From positions 1 to 8,369 of the forward strand of contig JAUVYQ010000116.1 in NCBI GenBank assembly GCA_030603035.1: a stretch of DNA of 8,369 nt, read 5' to 3'. The notes below the pieces were generated by a model, which was given only the letters and a program-made list of their open reading frames with translations, did no database searches and was not told the origin of the DNA. The DNA is from Phycisphaerae bacterium (GTDB taxonomy: Bacteria > Planctomycetota > Phycisphaerae > Sedimentisphaerales > SG8-4). The position numbers were made by a program, and so were the translations under genes. Shown piece by piece: positions 1 through 5,525 of this stretch (positions are counted from its first letter, which is position 1; each line of letters begins with the position of its first letter).

Positions 1-536
1 CCAATAATCGCTTTGCCGATGTGCTTTTTCACTAACTCATCAAGCTCGGTAACAGCTTGCTTCGGCTCCGGTAGAAATGTTTGGTCCCAAAAATGAACCA
101 TCCCCGCCGCAGTTCGGCCGAGCACCGGAATCCACCCAGGCCGCTCCGGCTTGGCCGGCAGAACCCTGGACTGAAACTCTTTTTCAATCCCTTTTTTCTC
201 GCATAATAGCTCAATAAAAGCCAGAACCGCTTCGGTCAGCTCCGGATTGTTGCTAAACAAGTCGTCCAGCTTTTGCAGAAGTCCCCTATTTGCCCCAAAT
301 GCGAATCTTTTTTCAGTGCTTCGGCCTGTAAGCAGCCATTCCAAATCCGCTCCTGTAACCTCACATATCTTCAGCAAAATCTCAATTGGAGGGACCCTGT
401 TGTTTTCATAATAGTTGTAAGTAGAAGCACTTATGCCCAAAGCCCGGGCAAATTCACTCTTGCCTCTACTGCCTGCATATTGCTTGCGCAGGAGACCGAT
501 TCGTTCAATTATCGTCTTTTCGTCAAAATTTTCCAT
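1..536 (-). CDS. HTH repressor with LexA/CI-type (S24-like) C-terminal region, partial
   Basis: The frame opens at ATG 536-534 and runs without a stop off the left edge, giving 178 residues that begin MENFDEKTIIERIGLLRKQY. Residues about 9-68 form an XRE/CI-like DNA-binding domain; the helix-turn-helix lies near 26-47 (KSEFARALGISASTYNYYEN) and is followed by the usual ILLKICEVTGADLEWLL helix. After a charged linker, residues 136-151 (WIPVLGRTAAGMVHFW is 135-150) resemble the start of an S24/LexA fold, with Ala144-Gly145 where LexA and phage CI repressors cut themselves. The catalytic Ser and Lys would lie in the missing part, so self-cleavage is inferred, not seen. Likely role: a cytoplasmic transcription repressor, perhaps damage-responsive and autoregulated through the palindrome beside its start. 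No strong Shine-Dalgarno precedes the ATG. The gene is divergent from the small gene at 667. An alternative is a non-cleaving phage-type regulator. Confidence 0.85.
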   Translation of the reverse strand, partial: MENFDEKTIIERIGLLRKQYAGSRGKSEFARALGISASTYNYYENNRVPPIEILLKICEVTGADLEWLLTGRSTEKRFAFGANRGLLQKLDDLFSNNPELTEAVLAFIELLCEKKGIEKEFQSRVLPAKPERPGWIPVLGRTAAGMVHFWDQTFLPEPKQAVTELDELVKKHIGKAII

Positions 537-540
537 ATTT

Positions 541-550
541 TTTACGTAAA
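541..550. promoter_or_regulatory. Perfect palindrome beside the repressor start, possible operator
   Basis: TTTACGTAAA is a perfect 10-bp palindrome ending four bases from the repressor start codon at 536. XRE/CI-type repressors commonly bind short palindromes at their own promoters, so an autoregulatory operator is plausible. A single A/T-rich 10-mer can arise by chance, so the assignment is weak. Confidence 0.3.
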
Positions 551-563
551 TACGAATTTTTGC

Positions 564-591
564 TTGCAGTCTTTCGCAGTTGTGTTAATAT
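564..591 (+). promoter_or_regulatory. Possible sigma-70 promoter for the 667 small gene
   Basis: TTGCAG (564-569) is separated by 16 bases from TAATAT (586-591), an acceptable -35/-10 pair pointing towards the small gene at 667. It leaves a leader of about 70 bases. Both hexamers are imperfect, so this is a candidate only. Confidence 0.3.
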
Positions 592-603
592 TCAAACAAA
601 GGT

Positions 604-618
604 ACGTTCTGAAAACGT
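604..618. promoter_or_regulatory. Inverted repeat ACGTT-N5-AACGT in the divergent intergenic region
   Basis: ACGTT (604-608) and AACGT (614-618) are exact inverted halves five bases apart. They lie just downstream of the candidate promoter for the 667 gene and share the ACGT core with the palindrome at 541-550. The site could be a second binding site for the divergent repressor, or a small leader hairpin. The arms are short, so confidence is low. Confidence 0.25.
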
Positions 619-666
619 GTAATCTAAACGCAAGTGTGAATTTTGTCAATGAGGAAACCACAAAAA

Positions 667-819
667 ATGGCAAAATCTAAAAGAAAAAAAACAAAGGGGA
701 CGATTCCAGCGAAAAAAACTAAAAAAGGCCAAACAAAAGCAGCAGAATATGTAAGCAATCTTCTGGAATTACACAAATTACAGGGTGTACTGCTGACCAA
801 GCTGGAGAAGGAAGTTTAG
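667..819 (+). CDS. Small lysine-rich protein of unknown function (50 aa)
   Basis: A 50-residue frame runs from ATG 667 to TAG 817-819. GAGG at 651-654, 12 bases upstream, may serve as a rather distant ribosome binding site. Residues 1-24 (MAKSKRKKTKGTIPAKKTKK and the next four) contain 11 Lys/Arg and no acidic residue, and look disordered and able to bind nucleic acid. Residues 25-50 (AAEYVSNLLELHKLQGVLLT, then KLEKEV) can form a leucine-rich amphipathic helix, which suggests a short coiled coil or a protein-contact helix. There is no signal peptide or obvious membrane segment. The gene is divergent from the CI/LexA-like repressor and shares its regulatory region, so control by that repressor is a fair inference. 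I do not recognise a family. The clear two-part composition, rather than random codons, is the main reason to accept it. Confidence 0.5.
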   Translation: MAKSKRKKTKGTIPAKKTKKGQTKAAEYVSNLLELHKLQGVLLTKLEKEV

Positions 820-824
820 CAAAA

Positions 825-920
825 GTGAGCAACGGCTCAATCGTCGGGGCTGAATCCTATGAGCCGGAGCCTACCGAAGGTATTTTTATTTGGCTCCCCG
901 CCAACGAGATATGGGGGTGA
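825..920 (+). CDS. Possible 31-codon small ORF (GTG start), unknown
   Basis: GTG 825 opens five bases after the stop of the 667 gene, and the frame ends with TGA 918-920. The peptide starts VSNGSIVGAESYEPEPTEGI and ends IWG; it is acidic with aromatic residues near the end. AAGGA at 808-812, inside the end of the preceding gene, is the only ribosome-binding-like sequence and is 12 bases away. It could be a downstream partner in a tiny operon, the remnant of a longer gene, or chance. The DNA under it can also fold (see 833-897), which argues for an RNA or decayed sequence as much as for a protein. Confidence 0.22.
   Translation: MSNGSIVGAESYEPEPTEGIFIWLPANEIWG
833..897 (+). other. Foldable stretch after the small gene, possible weak terminator
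   Basis: CGGCTCA (833-839) pairs exactly with TGAGCCG (860-866) around a 20-base loop. GGAGCC (866-871) pairs with GGCTCC (892-897), enclosing a small TACC-GAA-GGTA hairpin followed by TTTTTATTT. The last element resembles a weak intrinsic terminator for the 667 gene, but its stem is only four pairs. The two outer stems share base 866, so they are nearly back to back. No known RNA family is recognised. Confidence 0.25.
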
Positions 921-1024
921 GAATGCCGCACGGGAACGACAAACGGGGGAGTTTTATTGAGAACTGTATAGATAATGGAACAGCCAAATTCATAGCCAAG
1001 CCGGAAAGGCAGATTTCAGGCTGA
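911..1024 (+). CDS. Possible 37-codon small ORF, unknown
   Basis: ATG 911 opens a frame to TGA 1022-1024 and overlaps the previous small ORF by 10 bases. The peptide begins MGVRMPHGNDKRGSFIENCI and is basic and polar, with no signal or membrane segment. GGGGGTGAG precedes a second in-frame ATG at 923, but only one base separates them, so no good ribosome binding site fits either start. It would make a third member of a run of tiny ORFs behind the repressor. It may equally be non-coding, and I recognise no homologue. Confidence 0.18.
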   Translation: MGVRMPHGNDKRGSFIENCIDNGTAKFIAKPERQISG

Positions 1025-1302
1025 TTCAACGTACATGGGTTCCATTTTCAACACAGACATCAATAGATTCCATTTTTTACCTTCTGTTCCTGCGGTTAAA
1101 AATTGGTTGTTTTGCAGTTCTGGTTGTGAAGTTCCAGAACGCGAACACGTCAATACTATAAGGTTTTTTTCGGCGGTTCAAGGCAAAAAAGCAGGCGGAG
1201 TAATTTGTAGAGTGCGGTCGGGATGGCTCAGTTGTTGGAGGAAGTTGTTGATTATTCTGGTGGGATTTGGTACATTGTGCGGACGGTTTGGGAACAGATG
1301 GT
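1025..1302. other. Stretch before arfB without a confident gene
   Basis: With 820-1024 this makes about 480 bases lacking a convincing gene. It contains a 9-bp direct repeat TTCCATTTT (1040-1048 and 1068-1076), an inverted repeat with a -10-like hexamer (1117-1162) and a 27-codon frame overlapping arfB (1223-1306). A 91-codon open frame at 1035-1310 has a Cys/Trp-rich composition unlike a normal protein and runs into arfB, so it is not called. The stretch probably holds the arfB promoter and decayed sequence. Confidence 0.5.
1117..1162 (+). promoter_or_regulatory. Inverted repeat upstream of a -10-like hexamer, possible regulated arfB promoter
   Basis: GTTCTGG (1117-1123) and CCAGAAC (1134-1140) are perfect 7-bp inverted arms around a 10-base centre. 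TATAAG, one base from the -10 consensus, follows at 1157-1162, so the right arm would cover the -35 position; no good -35 hexamer is seen there. That arrangement fits an operator or an activator-dependent promoter reading towards arfB, with about 135 bases of leader. As RNA it would form a hairpin, but no T-run follows directly, so it is not a typical terminator. Confidence 0.3.
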
Positions 1303-1306
1303 ATGA
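1223..1306 (+). CDS. Possible 27-codon leader ORF overlapping the arfB start
   Basis: ATG 1223 opens a 27-codon frame (MAQLLEEVVDYSGGIWYIVR, then TVWEQMV) that ends at TGA 1304-1306. Its stop overlaps the arfB ATG (1303-1305) in an ATGA junction typical of translational coupling. A G-rich GGTCGGG lies directly before the ATG, too close for a standard ribosome binding site. It could be a coupling leader peptide or the tail of a decayed upstream gene; the frame is closed by TAG at 1208-1210. The ATGA overlap could be chance. Confidence 0.2.
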   Translation: MAQLLEEVVDYSGGIWYIVRTVWEQMV

Positions 1307-1737
1307 TTGAAATCACAAATGACATATTTATTTGTGAGGACGAGCTTGTTCTTAAGTTCTCTCGCAGTGGCGGGCCGGGTGGACAAAATGTGAACAAGGT
1401 CAATACACGGGTAACGCTGTTCTTCGACGTGGCGAACTGCGAGAGCTTTTCAGATATACAAAGGCAGCGAATACTAAAACGTCTTGCAACGCGGGCCGAC
1501 AAAAATGGTGTAATACGGGTTGTTTCGCAGCGGTATCGAACTCAGAAGGCAAATCGCAGGGTTGCGGTCGAGCGATTGCAGGAGTTGTTGAGAGGGGCGC
1601 TAAAAAAGAAACCCGTGCGGAAAAAGACTACCGTGCCGGAGACGGTCAAGCGGCGGCGATTAGAGGAAAAAAAGCGGCGAAGCCTCTTAAAGCAGCAAAG
1701 GGCAAAAAGAAACTTCGCTGAAGATTTGGCAGATTAG
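1303..1737 (+). CDS. arfB: ArfB (YaeJ/ICT1-type) peptidyl-tRNA hydrolase, ribosome rescue factor
   Basis: ArfB releases the nascent chain from ribosomes stalled at the end of truncated mRNA by hydrolysing peptidyl-tRNA, a backup to tmRNA trans-translation. The product is 144 residues from ATG 1303, close to the 140 of E. coli ArfB. Residues about 1-100 form the release-factor catalytic domain; residues 21-35 read RSGGPGGQNVNKVNT, with catalytic Gly26-Gly27-Gln28. The C-terminal tail from about 100 is highly basic (KKKPVRKK..., KRRRLEEKKRRSLLK) and matches the tail that this family inserts into the empty mRNA channel. It lacks the codon-recognition domains of RF1/RF2, which separates it from true release factors and from PrfH. 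The 1303 start is preferred over an in-frame ATG at 1267 because the family begins just before this MIEI strand and GGGA (1290-1293) lies nine bases upstream. Confidence 0.95.
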   Translation: MIEITNDIFICEDELVLKFSRSGGPGGQNVNKVNTRVTLFFDVANCESFSDIQRQRILKRLATRADKNGVIRVVSQRYRTQKANRRVAVERLQELLRGALKKKPVRKKTTVPETVKRRRLEEKKRRSLLKQQRAKRNFAEDLAD

Positions 1738-1788
1738 AGTGTTACAGGAGAAGCAGGTAAGATAGCTTTAGGTAAGGTGGAGGATATT

Positions 1789-2008
1789 ATGGCAGAGATA
1801 CTTTACAAGTCAATGAATAGAAGAAGTTTCATTAAAACCAGCTTGGCCGTTTGCGCGAGCTTGATTACCATCGGCCTTCAACAATAGCGTTCCTGTCGCT
1901 TGGGTAGAAGCTCAATTGACGGCGAAAGGCGGCGATTTTACACTGCACGTCGTAGCCGGGAATAAAGAGAAGGACGGAAGTGTAAAAAGACTCAAATGGC
2001 GTGTTTGA
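1789..2008 (+). pseudogene. Remnant of a Tat-exported protein, frameshifted
   Basis: A strong ribosome binding site (GGAGG, 1779-1783) precedes ATG 1789. The first 32 codons give MAEILYKSMNRRSFIKTSLA and a hydrophobic VCASLITIGLQQ, a clear twin-arginine signal (NRRSFIK). The frame then stops at TAG 1885-1887. The +1 frame, open only from 1865, continues plausibly from 1880 as NNSVPVAWVEAQLTAKGGDF and ends RLKWRV at TGA 2006-2008. Joined, they would make only about 73 residues, too short for an exported enzyme, so both a frameshift and an internal deletion are likely. The 42-residue tail has alternating strand-like residues resembling the last beta strands of a secreted enzyme, but the family cannot be named. 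A single sequencing error could explain the frameshift, though not the small size. Confidence 0.6.
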
Positions 2009-2020
2009 GAGCAGGTAGAG

Positions 2021-2070
2021 ATTTCAAATTTAAGATTTAAGATTTGAAATTTGAAATTTGAAATTTGAGA
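2021..2070. repeat. Six tandem heptamers with an inverted partner, abutting the addB start
   Basis: From 2029 to 2070 the unit TTTRARA repeats six times: TTTAAGA twice, TTTGAAA three times, TTTGAGA once. ATTTCAAATTT (2021-2031) is an exact 11-bp inverted complement of AAATTTGAAAT (2047-2057, again at 2054-2064), so the array can fold. The last unit ends four bases before the addB ATG, and its GAGA is the only ribosome-binding-like sequence for addB. Such arrays can change copy number by slippage, which here would alter the leader and not the protein. Confidence 0.85.
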
Positions 2071-2074
2071 TTCT

Positions 2075-5000
2075 ATGGCAGTTCAATTTATTCTTGGCAG
2101 AAGCGGTACGGGCAAGACCAGCTATTGCATAAGAGCAACCGTCAGTGCATTGCTGGAGCCGGCTGACGAACAGCGGCTGATACTGTTGGTTCCGGAACAG
2201 GCAACGTATCAGGCGGAGCGCGCAATTCTTAGCGATAAAAGAATAGCCGGCTATAACAGATTGAGTGTGCTTTCATTTGACCGACTGCAGTTTTTGCTGT
2301 CAGGCAAAAATACGGCGAGGCCGCAGCTTTCGCGCATCGGCCGACAAATGATAGTGCACAGGATTTTACGGGACAATAAAAGTAAATTAAAAGTCTTCGG
2401 CTCATCAGCGAACCAGCCGGGGCTGGGTCGGCAAATGGCGGAAACCATCACTGAGCTGCACCAGTATGCAAAGACGACGGACGATATTGACCAGCTGCTG
2501 GGCGAATTGCAGAAAGACGAACATAATAGTTTAGCCGTCCTGAAGTTTGCCGATATCGGCCTGATTTTTGAAAAATATTCGAAGTTTATCGAGGGCAGGT
2601 TCATCGACCCTGATATTCAGCTGACTCGTGCCTGCCGGGCAGTGGCAAAAGCAGGCTTTGTTAAAGGCGCAAAGTTATGGGTAGATGGCTTTGCCGGCTT
2701 TACGACAGCAGAGCTTGCAATCCTTGCTGAGCTGCTGAAGGTTGTGGCGGATGCACAAATTGCCCTTTGTCTGGACCCGTCGAATATCGACTTGGCCAAT
2801 CCCGATTCCGAGAAGCTCGACCCGGTCGGCTTGTTTAATCCGACTGAACGAACATATGCCGACCTTGTGGAGCTGATAAAAAAATGCAAACTCCGATTGG
2901 CCAAGCCGATAATCCTCGATGAGGCATTTAGATTCTCTTCGTGTCCGCAGCTTGCTCATATCGAGCGTAACGCATTCAAGTTGGAAGCATCTAAAATGTC
3001 TGCGGCTGACAACATTCGCATCATATCAGCACCTAATGCGAGGGCTGAAGCCCAATTCGTCGCAAGGCAGATACTTCAACTGGTCAAGGAAAAGGATTAT
3101 CGATATCGTGACATTGCGGTTATCGCATCGGACATCGACAGTTATCAGCACTATATAAGGGCGTATTTTGACGACTATGGGATACCATTTTTTATCGATA
3201 AGCGAAAACCATTGAACCAGCATGCGGCTATCCAGCTTATTTGTTCGGCGCTGCAGGCGGTTACAGGCGGCTTTTTTAGCAGCGATATTTTCGCCTATCT
3301 TAAAACCGACCTCGTGCCGATAGAGCGCGGGGACGTTGACGTGCTGGAAAATTACTGTCTTGCCTTTGGCATAAGCGGCGACGATTGGCAAAGCGAGAAG
3401 AAATGGGATTTCGCAGGCGAGGATAACGGAGATTTTGACGAGCAGCGGATAAACGAAATCCGGCTGAAAGTGAGCGGGCCTTTGCTTGAGCTTCGAGACG
3501 GACTTTGTCCGGGTAACAATCCGGCAAAAACAATCGGCGCCGAGGAGTTCGGGCGGATTATTTTTGATTTTATCGATGGTCTGGGCGTTCGTGAAAGAAT
3601 CGGGAGCTGGGTTGAAGAAGCCTCTGAACGAAAAGATTACGCAGCAGTCGATGAACATCTGCAGTTTTACGATAAGCTTATAGATATATTTGACGAGCTC
3701 GTTGAGGTCTTTGCGGGCCAGGAAATGGGCTGTGAGGATTATGTTGCGATTCTCGAATCCGCTTTTTCGCAGTTGACGCTGGCTTTCATTCCGCCAACTC
3801 TGGACCAGGTTCTTGTCGGCTCTATCGAGCGCAGCCGGCATCCGGATTTGAAAGCGGTTTTTTTGATAGGGGCCACGCAAAGACAGTTTCCCGTGCCGGT
3901 CAGTTTTGACAGCATATTAAGCGAGGACGACCGCAGCGCTGCGGAGTCGGCGGATTTTCCGCTGGCAGCAACGGCAAGTCAGATGCTTGCCGAGCGCCAA
4001 TATCTGGCTTACATCGCATTTACACGCCCATCGCAGTTTCTGTGTGTTACCTACCCTTCGGCTGATGATAAGGCCAGTGCGGTGCCTCGCTCGCAATTTA
4101 TAGCTAATTTAGAATCGCTGTTTGAAAATCTCAACGAAGAATCAATCGTGGGTGAGCAAATCACTATTGAAAAGGTCCACGGCGAGACCGAGCTTGCCGA
4201 TTTGCTCTGCAGCCAGCTCGGTAAAGACGCATCTGGTAACTTGCTTGGTGTAGGGTGTGCATTGCACACCCTACTACGCGGGCTGTTAAATGGAATTTGT
4301 TCGGATGAACAACTTGGAGAGCTTGGCTCGAAAGTTCAATCTGCGATAAATTATGATAATCGTGCCGAGCTTGATAAGACGATAGTCGAAAAGCTCTTCA
4401 GCAGGGAGATAAGAAGCTCTGCGACACGACTGAGTACTTTCTCGGCGTGTCCGTATCAGTATTTCGCCCGATATGTATTGGAATTGAAAGAACGAGAGGA
4501 ATTCAAGTTTGAACCGTTGGATGTGGGTATTTTTTACCATCGTGTTCTGGATGCTTTGTTGAAGCAGCTTGAGGCAGAAAGAGAAAATTTTGCAACAGTT
4601 CGGGATGAACGGCTTTTAGAGCTTTTGAGAGAGCAAATATCAAAACTTGTCAGAGAAGATTCGTTTATATCAAACTTTGCCGACCGGCGTGGTTATAATC
4701 AATTTATTATTCATTCCGCCAGTGAGGTCCTTGAGGATTGCGTTCCGGCGATTGCACAAATGGTACGTGCGGGGAGTTTCAGGCCTAAACTATCGGAGGT
4801 TGCGTTCGGTGAGGTCAAAGATATACATGATGCGCTCGGTGAATATGAGCTTGGCCTTTCAGATAACCGCTTGCTGTTTTTAGATGGCAAAATTGACCGG
4901 CTTGATATTGCAGAGCTCGACGATGAAAAAATTGCGATTGTTTTCGATTATAAGCGTAGAGACAAATCCTTTAGCTGGGCAAAACTTTACCACGGCCTGG

Positions 5001-5518
5001 ATATGCAGCTTCCGATTTATATGTTAGCTGTACGCAGCGCATCCAATCCGCAATACAAAGTGCAAAATGTCGCAGGGGCATTTCATATGCCGGTCGAAGT
5101 GACGCCCGCGAGGGCCACACTCGATGAGCTATTAGAGAAAACAGAAGGTTTTGATTATAAGGCAAAAGGTGTCTTCAACGGTGAATTTGCCCGGGAGCTT
5201 GATAAAACAGCTTCGAAGGACAGTAAATTCTATAACTTTTACGTTACTAAAGACAATGAGCCATACGGCAATTATGGAAATAGAGGGGTGTTAAAACCTG
5301 CTGACTTTGAAAAGGTTCTTAAATTTACCGAGAGGAAAATAGTTCAACTGGCTGAAGAAATACTCTCCGGCAGAATTGATGTCAAGCCATATCGTTTGAG
5401 CGGGAAATCACCCTGCAGTTATTGCAAGTACAAATCGGTTTGCCGATTTGACTGGCAGATAAATGACTACAATCCGTTAGAATCATTCGGGAAAATTCGT
5501 GTTCTTGAAGAGATGTGA
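2075..5518 (+). CDS. addB: AddB, ATP-dependent helicase/nuclease subunit B
   Basis: AddB pairs with AddA to unwind and resect double-strand ends, recognises the recombination hotspot sequence, and cuts one strand before RecA loading. The product has 1147 residues (B. subtilis AddB has about 1166). Residues 8-15 are the Walker A GRSGTGKT in the family's usual N-terminal position, which fixes the ATG. Degenerate helicase-like segments follow (FLIGATQRQFP near 596-606, YLAYIAFTRP at 643-652). The C-terminal RecB-type nuclease shows His822 (GIFYHRVLD), Asp937 and Asp941 (LDGKIDRLD) and the Asp958-Tyr-Lys960 motif. Cys792 plus Cys1114-x2-Cys1117-x5-Cys1123 form the four-cysteine iron-sulphur site, with the same spacing as in B. 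subtilis. A 25-bp palindrome is translated in frame at 726-733. The ribosome binding site is weak, and addA follows after 7 bases. Confidence 0.98.
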   Translation: MAVQFILGRSGTGKTSYCIRATVSALLEPADEQRLILLVPEQATYQAERAILSDKRIAGYNRLSVLSFDRLQFLLSGKNTARPQLSRIGRQMIVHRILRDNKSKLKVFGSSANQPGLGRQMAETITELHQYAKTTDDIDQLLGELQKDEHNSLAVLKFADIGLIFEKYSKFIEGRFIDPDIQLTRACRAVAKAGFVKGAKLWVDGFAGFTTAELAILAELLKVVADAQIALCLDPSNIDLANPDSEKLDPVGLFNPTERTYADLVELIKKCKLRLAKPIILDEAFRFSSCPQLAHIERNAFKLEASKMSAADNIRIISAPNARAEAQFVARQILQLVKEKDYRYRDIAVIASDIDSYQHYIRAYFDDYGIPFFIDKRKPLNQHAAIQLICSALQAVTGGFFSSDIFAYLKTDLVPIERGDVDVLENYCLAFGISGDDWQSEKKWDFAGEDNGDFDEQRINEIRLKVSGPLLELRDGLCPGNNPAKTIGAEEFGRIIFDFIDGLGVRERIGSWVEEASERKDYAAVDEHLQFYDKLIDIFDELVEVFAGQEMGCEDYVAILESAFSQLTLAFIPPTLDQVLVGSIERSRHPDLKAVFLIGATQRQFPVPVSFDSILSEDDRSAAESADFPLAATASQMLAERQYLAYIAFTRPSQFLCVTYPSADDKASAVPRSQFIANLESLFENLNEESIVGEQITIEKVHGETELADLLCSQLGKDASGNLLGVGCALHTLLRGLLNGICSDEQLGELGSKVQSAINYDNRAELDKTIVEKLFSREIRSSATRLSTFSACPYQYFARYVLELKEREEFKFEPLDVGIFYHRVLDALLKQLEAERENFATVRDERLLELLREQISKLVREDSFISNFADRRGYNQFIIHSASEVLEDCVPAIAQMVRAGSFRPKLSEVAFGEVKDIHDALGEYELGLSDNRLLFLDGKIDRLDIAELDDEKIAIVFDYKRRDKSFSWAKLYHGLDMQLPIYMLAVRSASNPQYKVQNVAGAFHMPVEVTPARATLDELLEKTEGFDYKAKGVFNGEFARELDKTASKDSKFYNFYVTKDNEPYGNYGNRGVLKPADFEKVLKFTERKIVQLAEEILSGRIDVKPYRLSGKSPCSYCKYKSVCRFDWQINDYNPLESFGKIRVLEEM
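4250..4274. repeat. 25-bp palindrome embedded in frame in addB
   Basis: GTAGGGTGTGCA (4250-4261) and TGCACACCCTAC (4263-4274) are perfect 12-bp inverted arms around one central base. The element is translated as VGCALHTL (AddB residues 726-733), in the stretch between the helicase-like part and the first iron-sulphur cysteine at 792. A perfect palindrome of this length is not expected from ordinary coding sequence, so it is probably an inserted repeat that kept the frame open. Confidence 0.85.
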
Positions 5519-5525
5519 GTGGTTG

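Noticed and set aside
32..214. 60-codon minus-strand frame
   Set aside because: It lies on the same strand as the repressor gene but in another frame; the repressor frame carries the HTH and cleavage-site features.
273..680. 135-codon plus-strand frame
   Set aside because: It is antisense to the HTH repressor, covers its regulatory region and runs into the 667 gene. Its peptide shows no family features.
1040..1076. Direct repeat TTCCATTTT, two copies 28 bases apart
   Set aside because: Only two 9-bp A/T-rich copies, with no third copy at that spacing, so it is neither a CRISPR array nor a convincing iteron set.
1035..1310. 91-codon plus-strand frame before arfB
   Set aside because: It is rich in Cys and Trp, has no ribosome binding site, overlaps arfB and covers the likely promoter. 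Treated as chance.
1077..1502. 141-codon minus-strand frame
   Set aside because: It is antisense to the catalytic half of arfB and is a shadow of that gene.
3026..3880. 284-codon open frame on the minus strand
   Set aside because: It lies entirely antisense within addB, whose protein motifs and length are unambiguous. The translated peptide has no recognisable domain.
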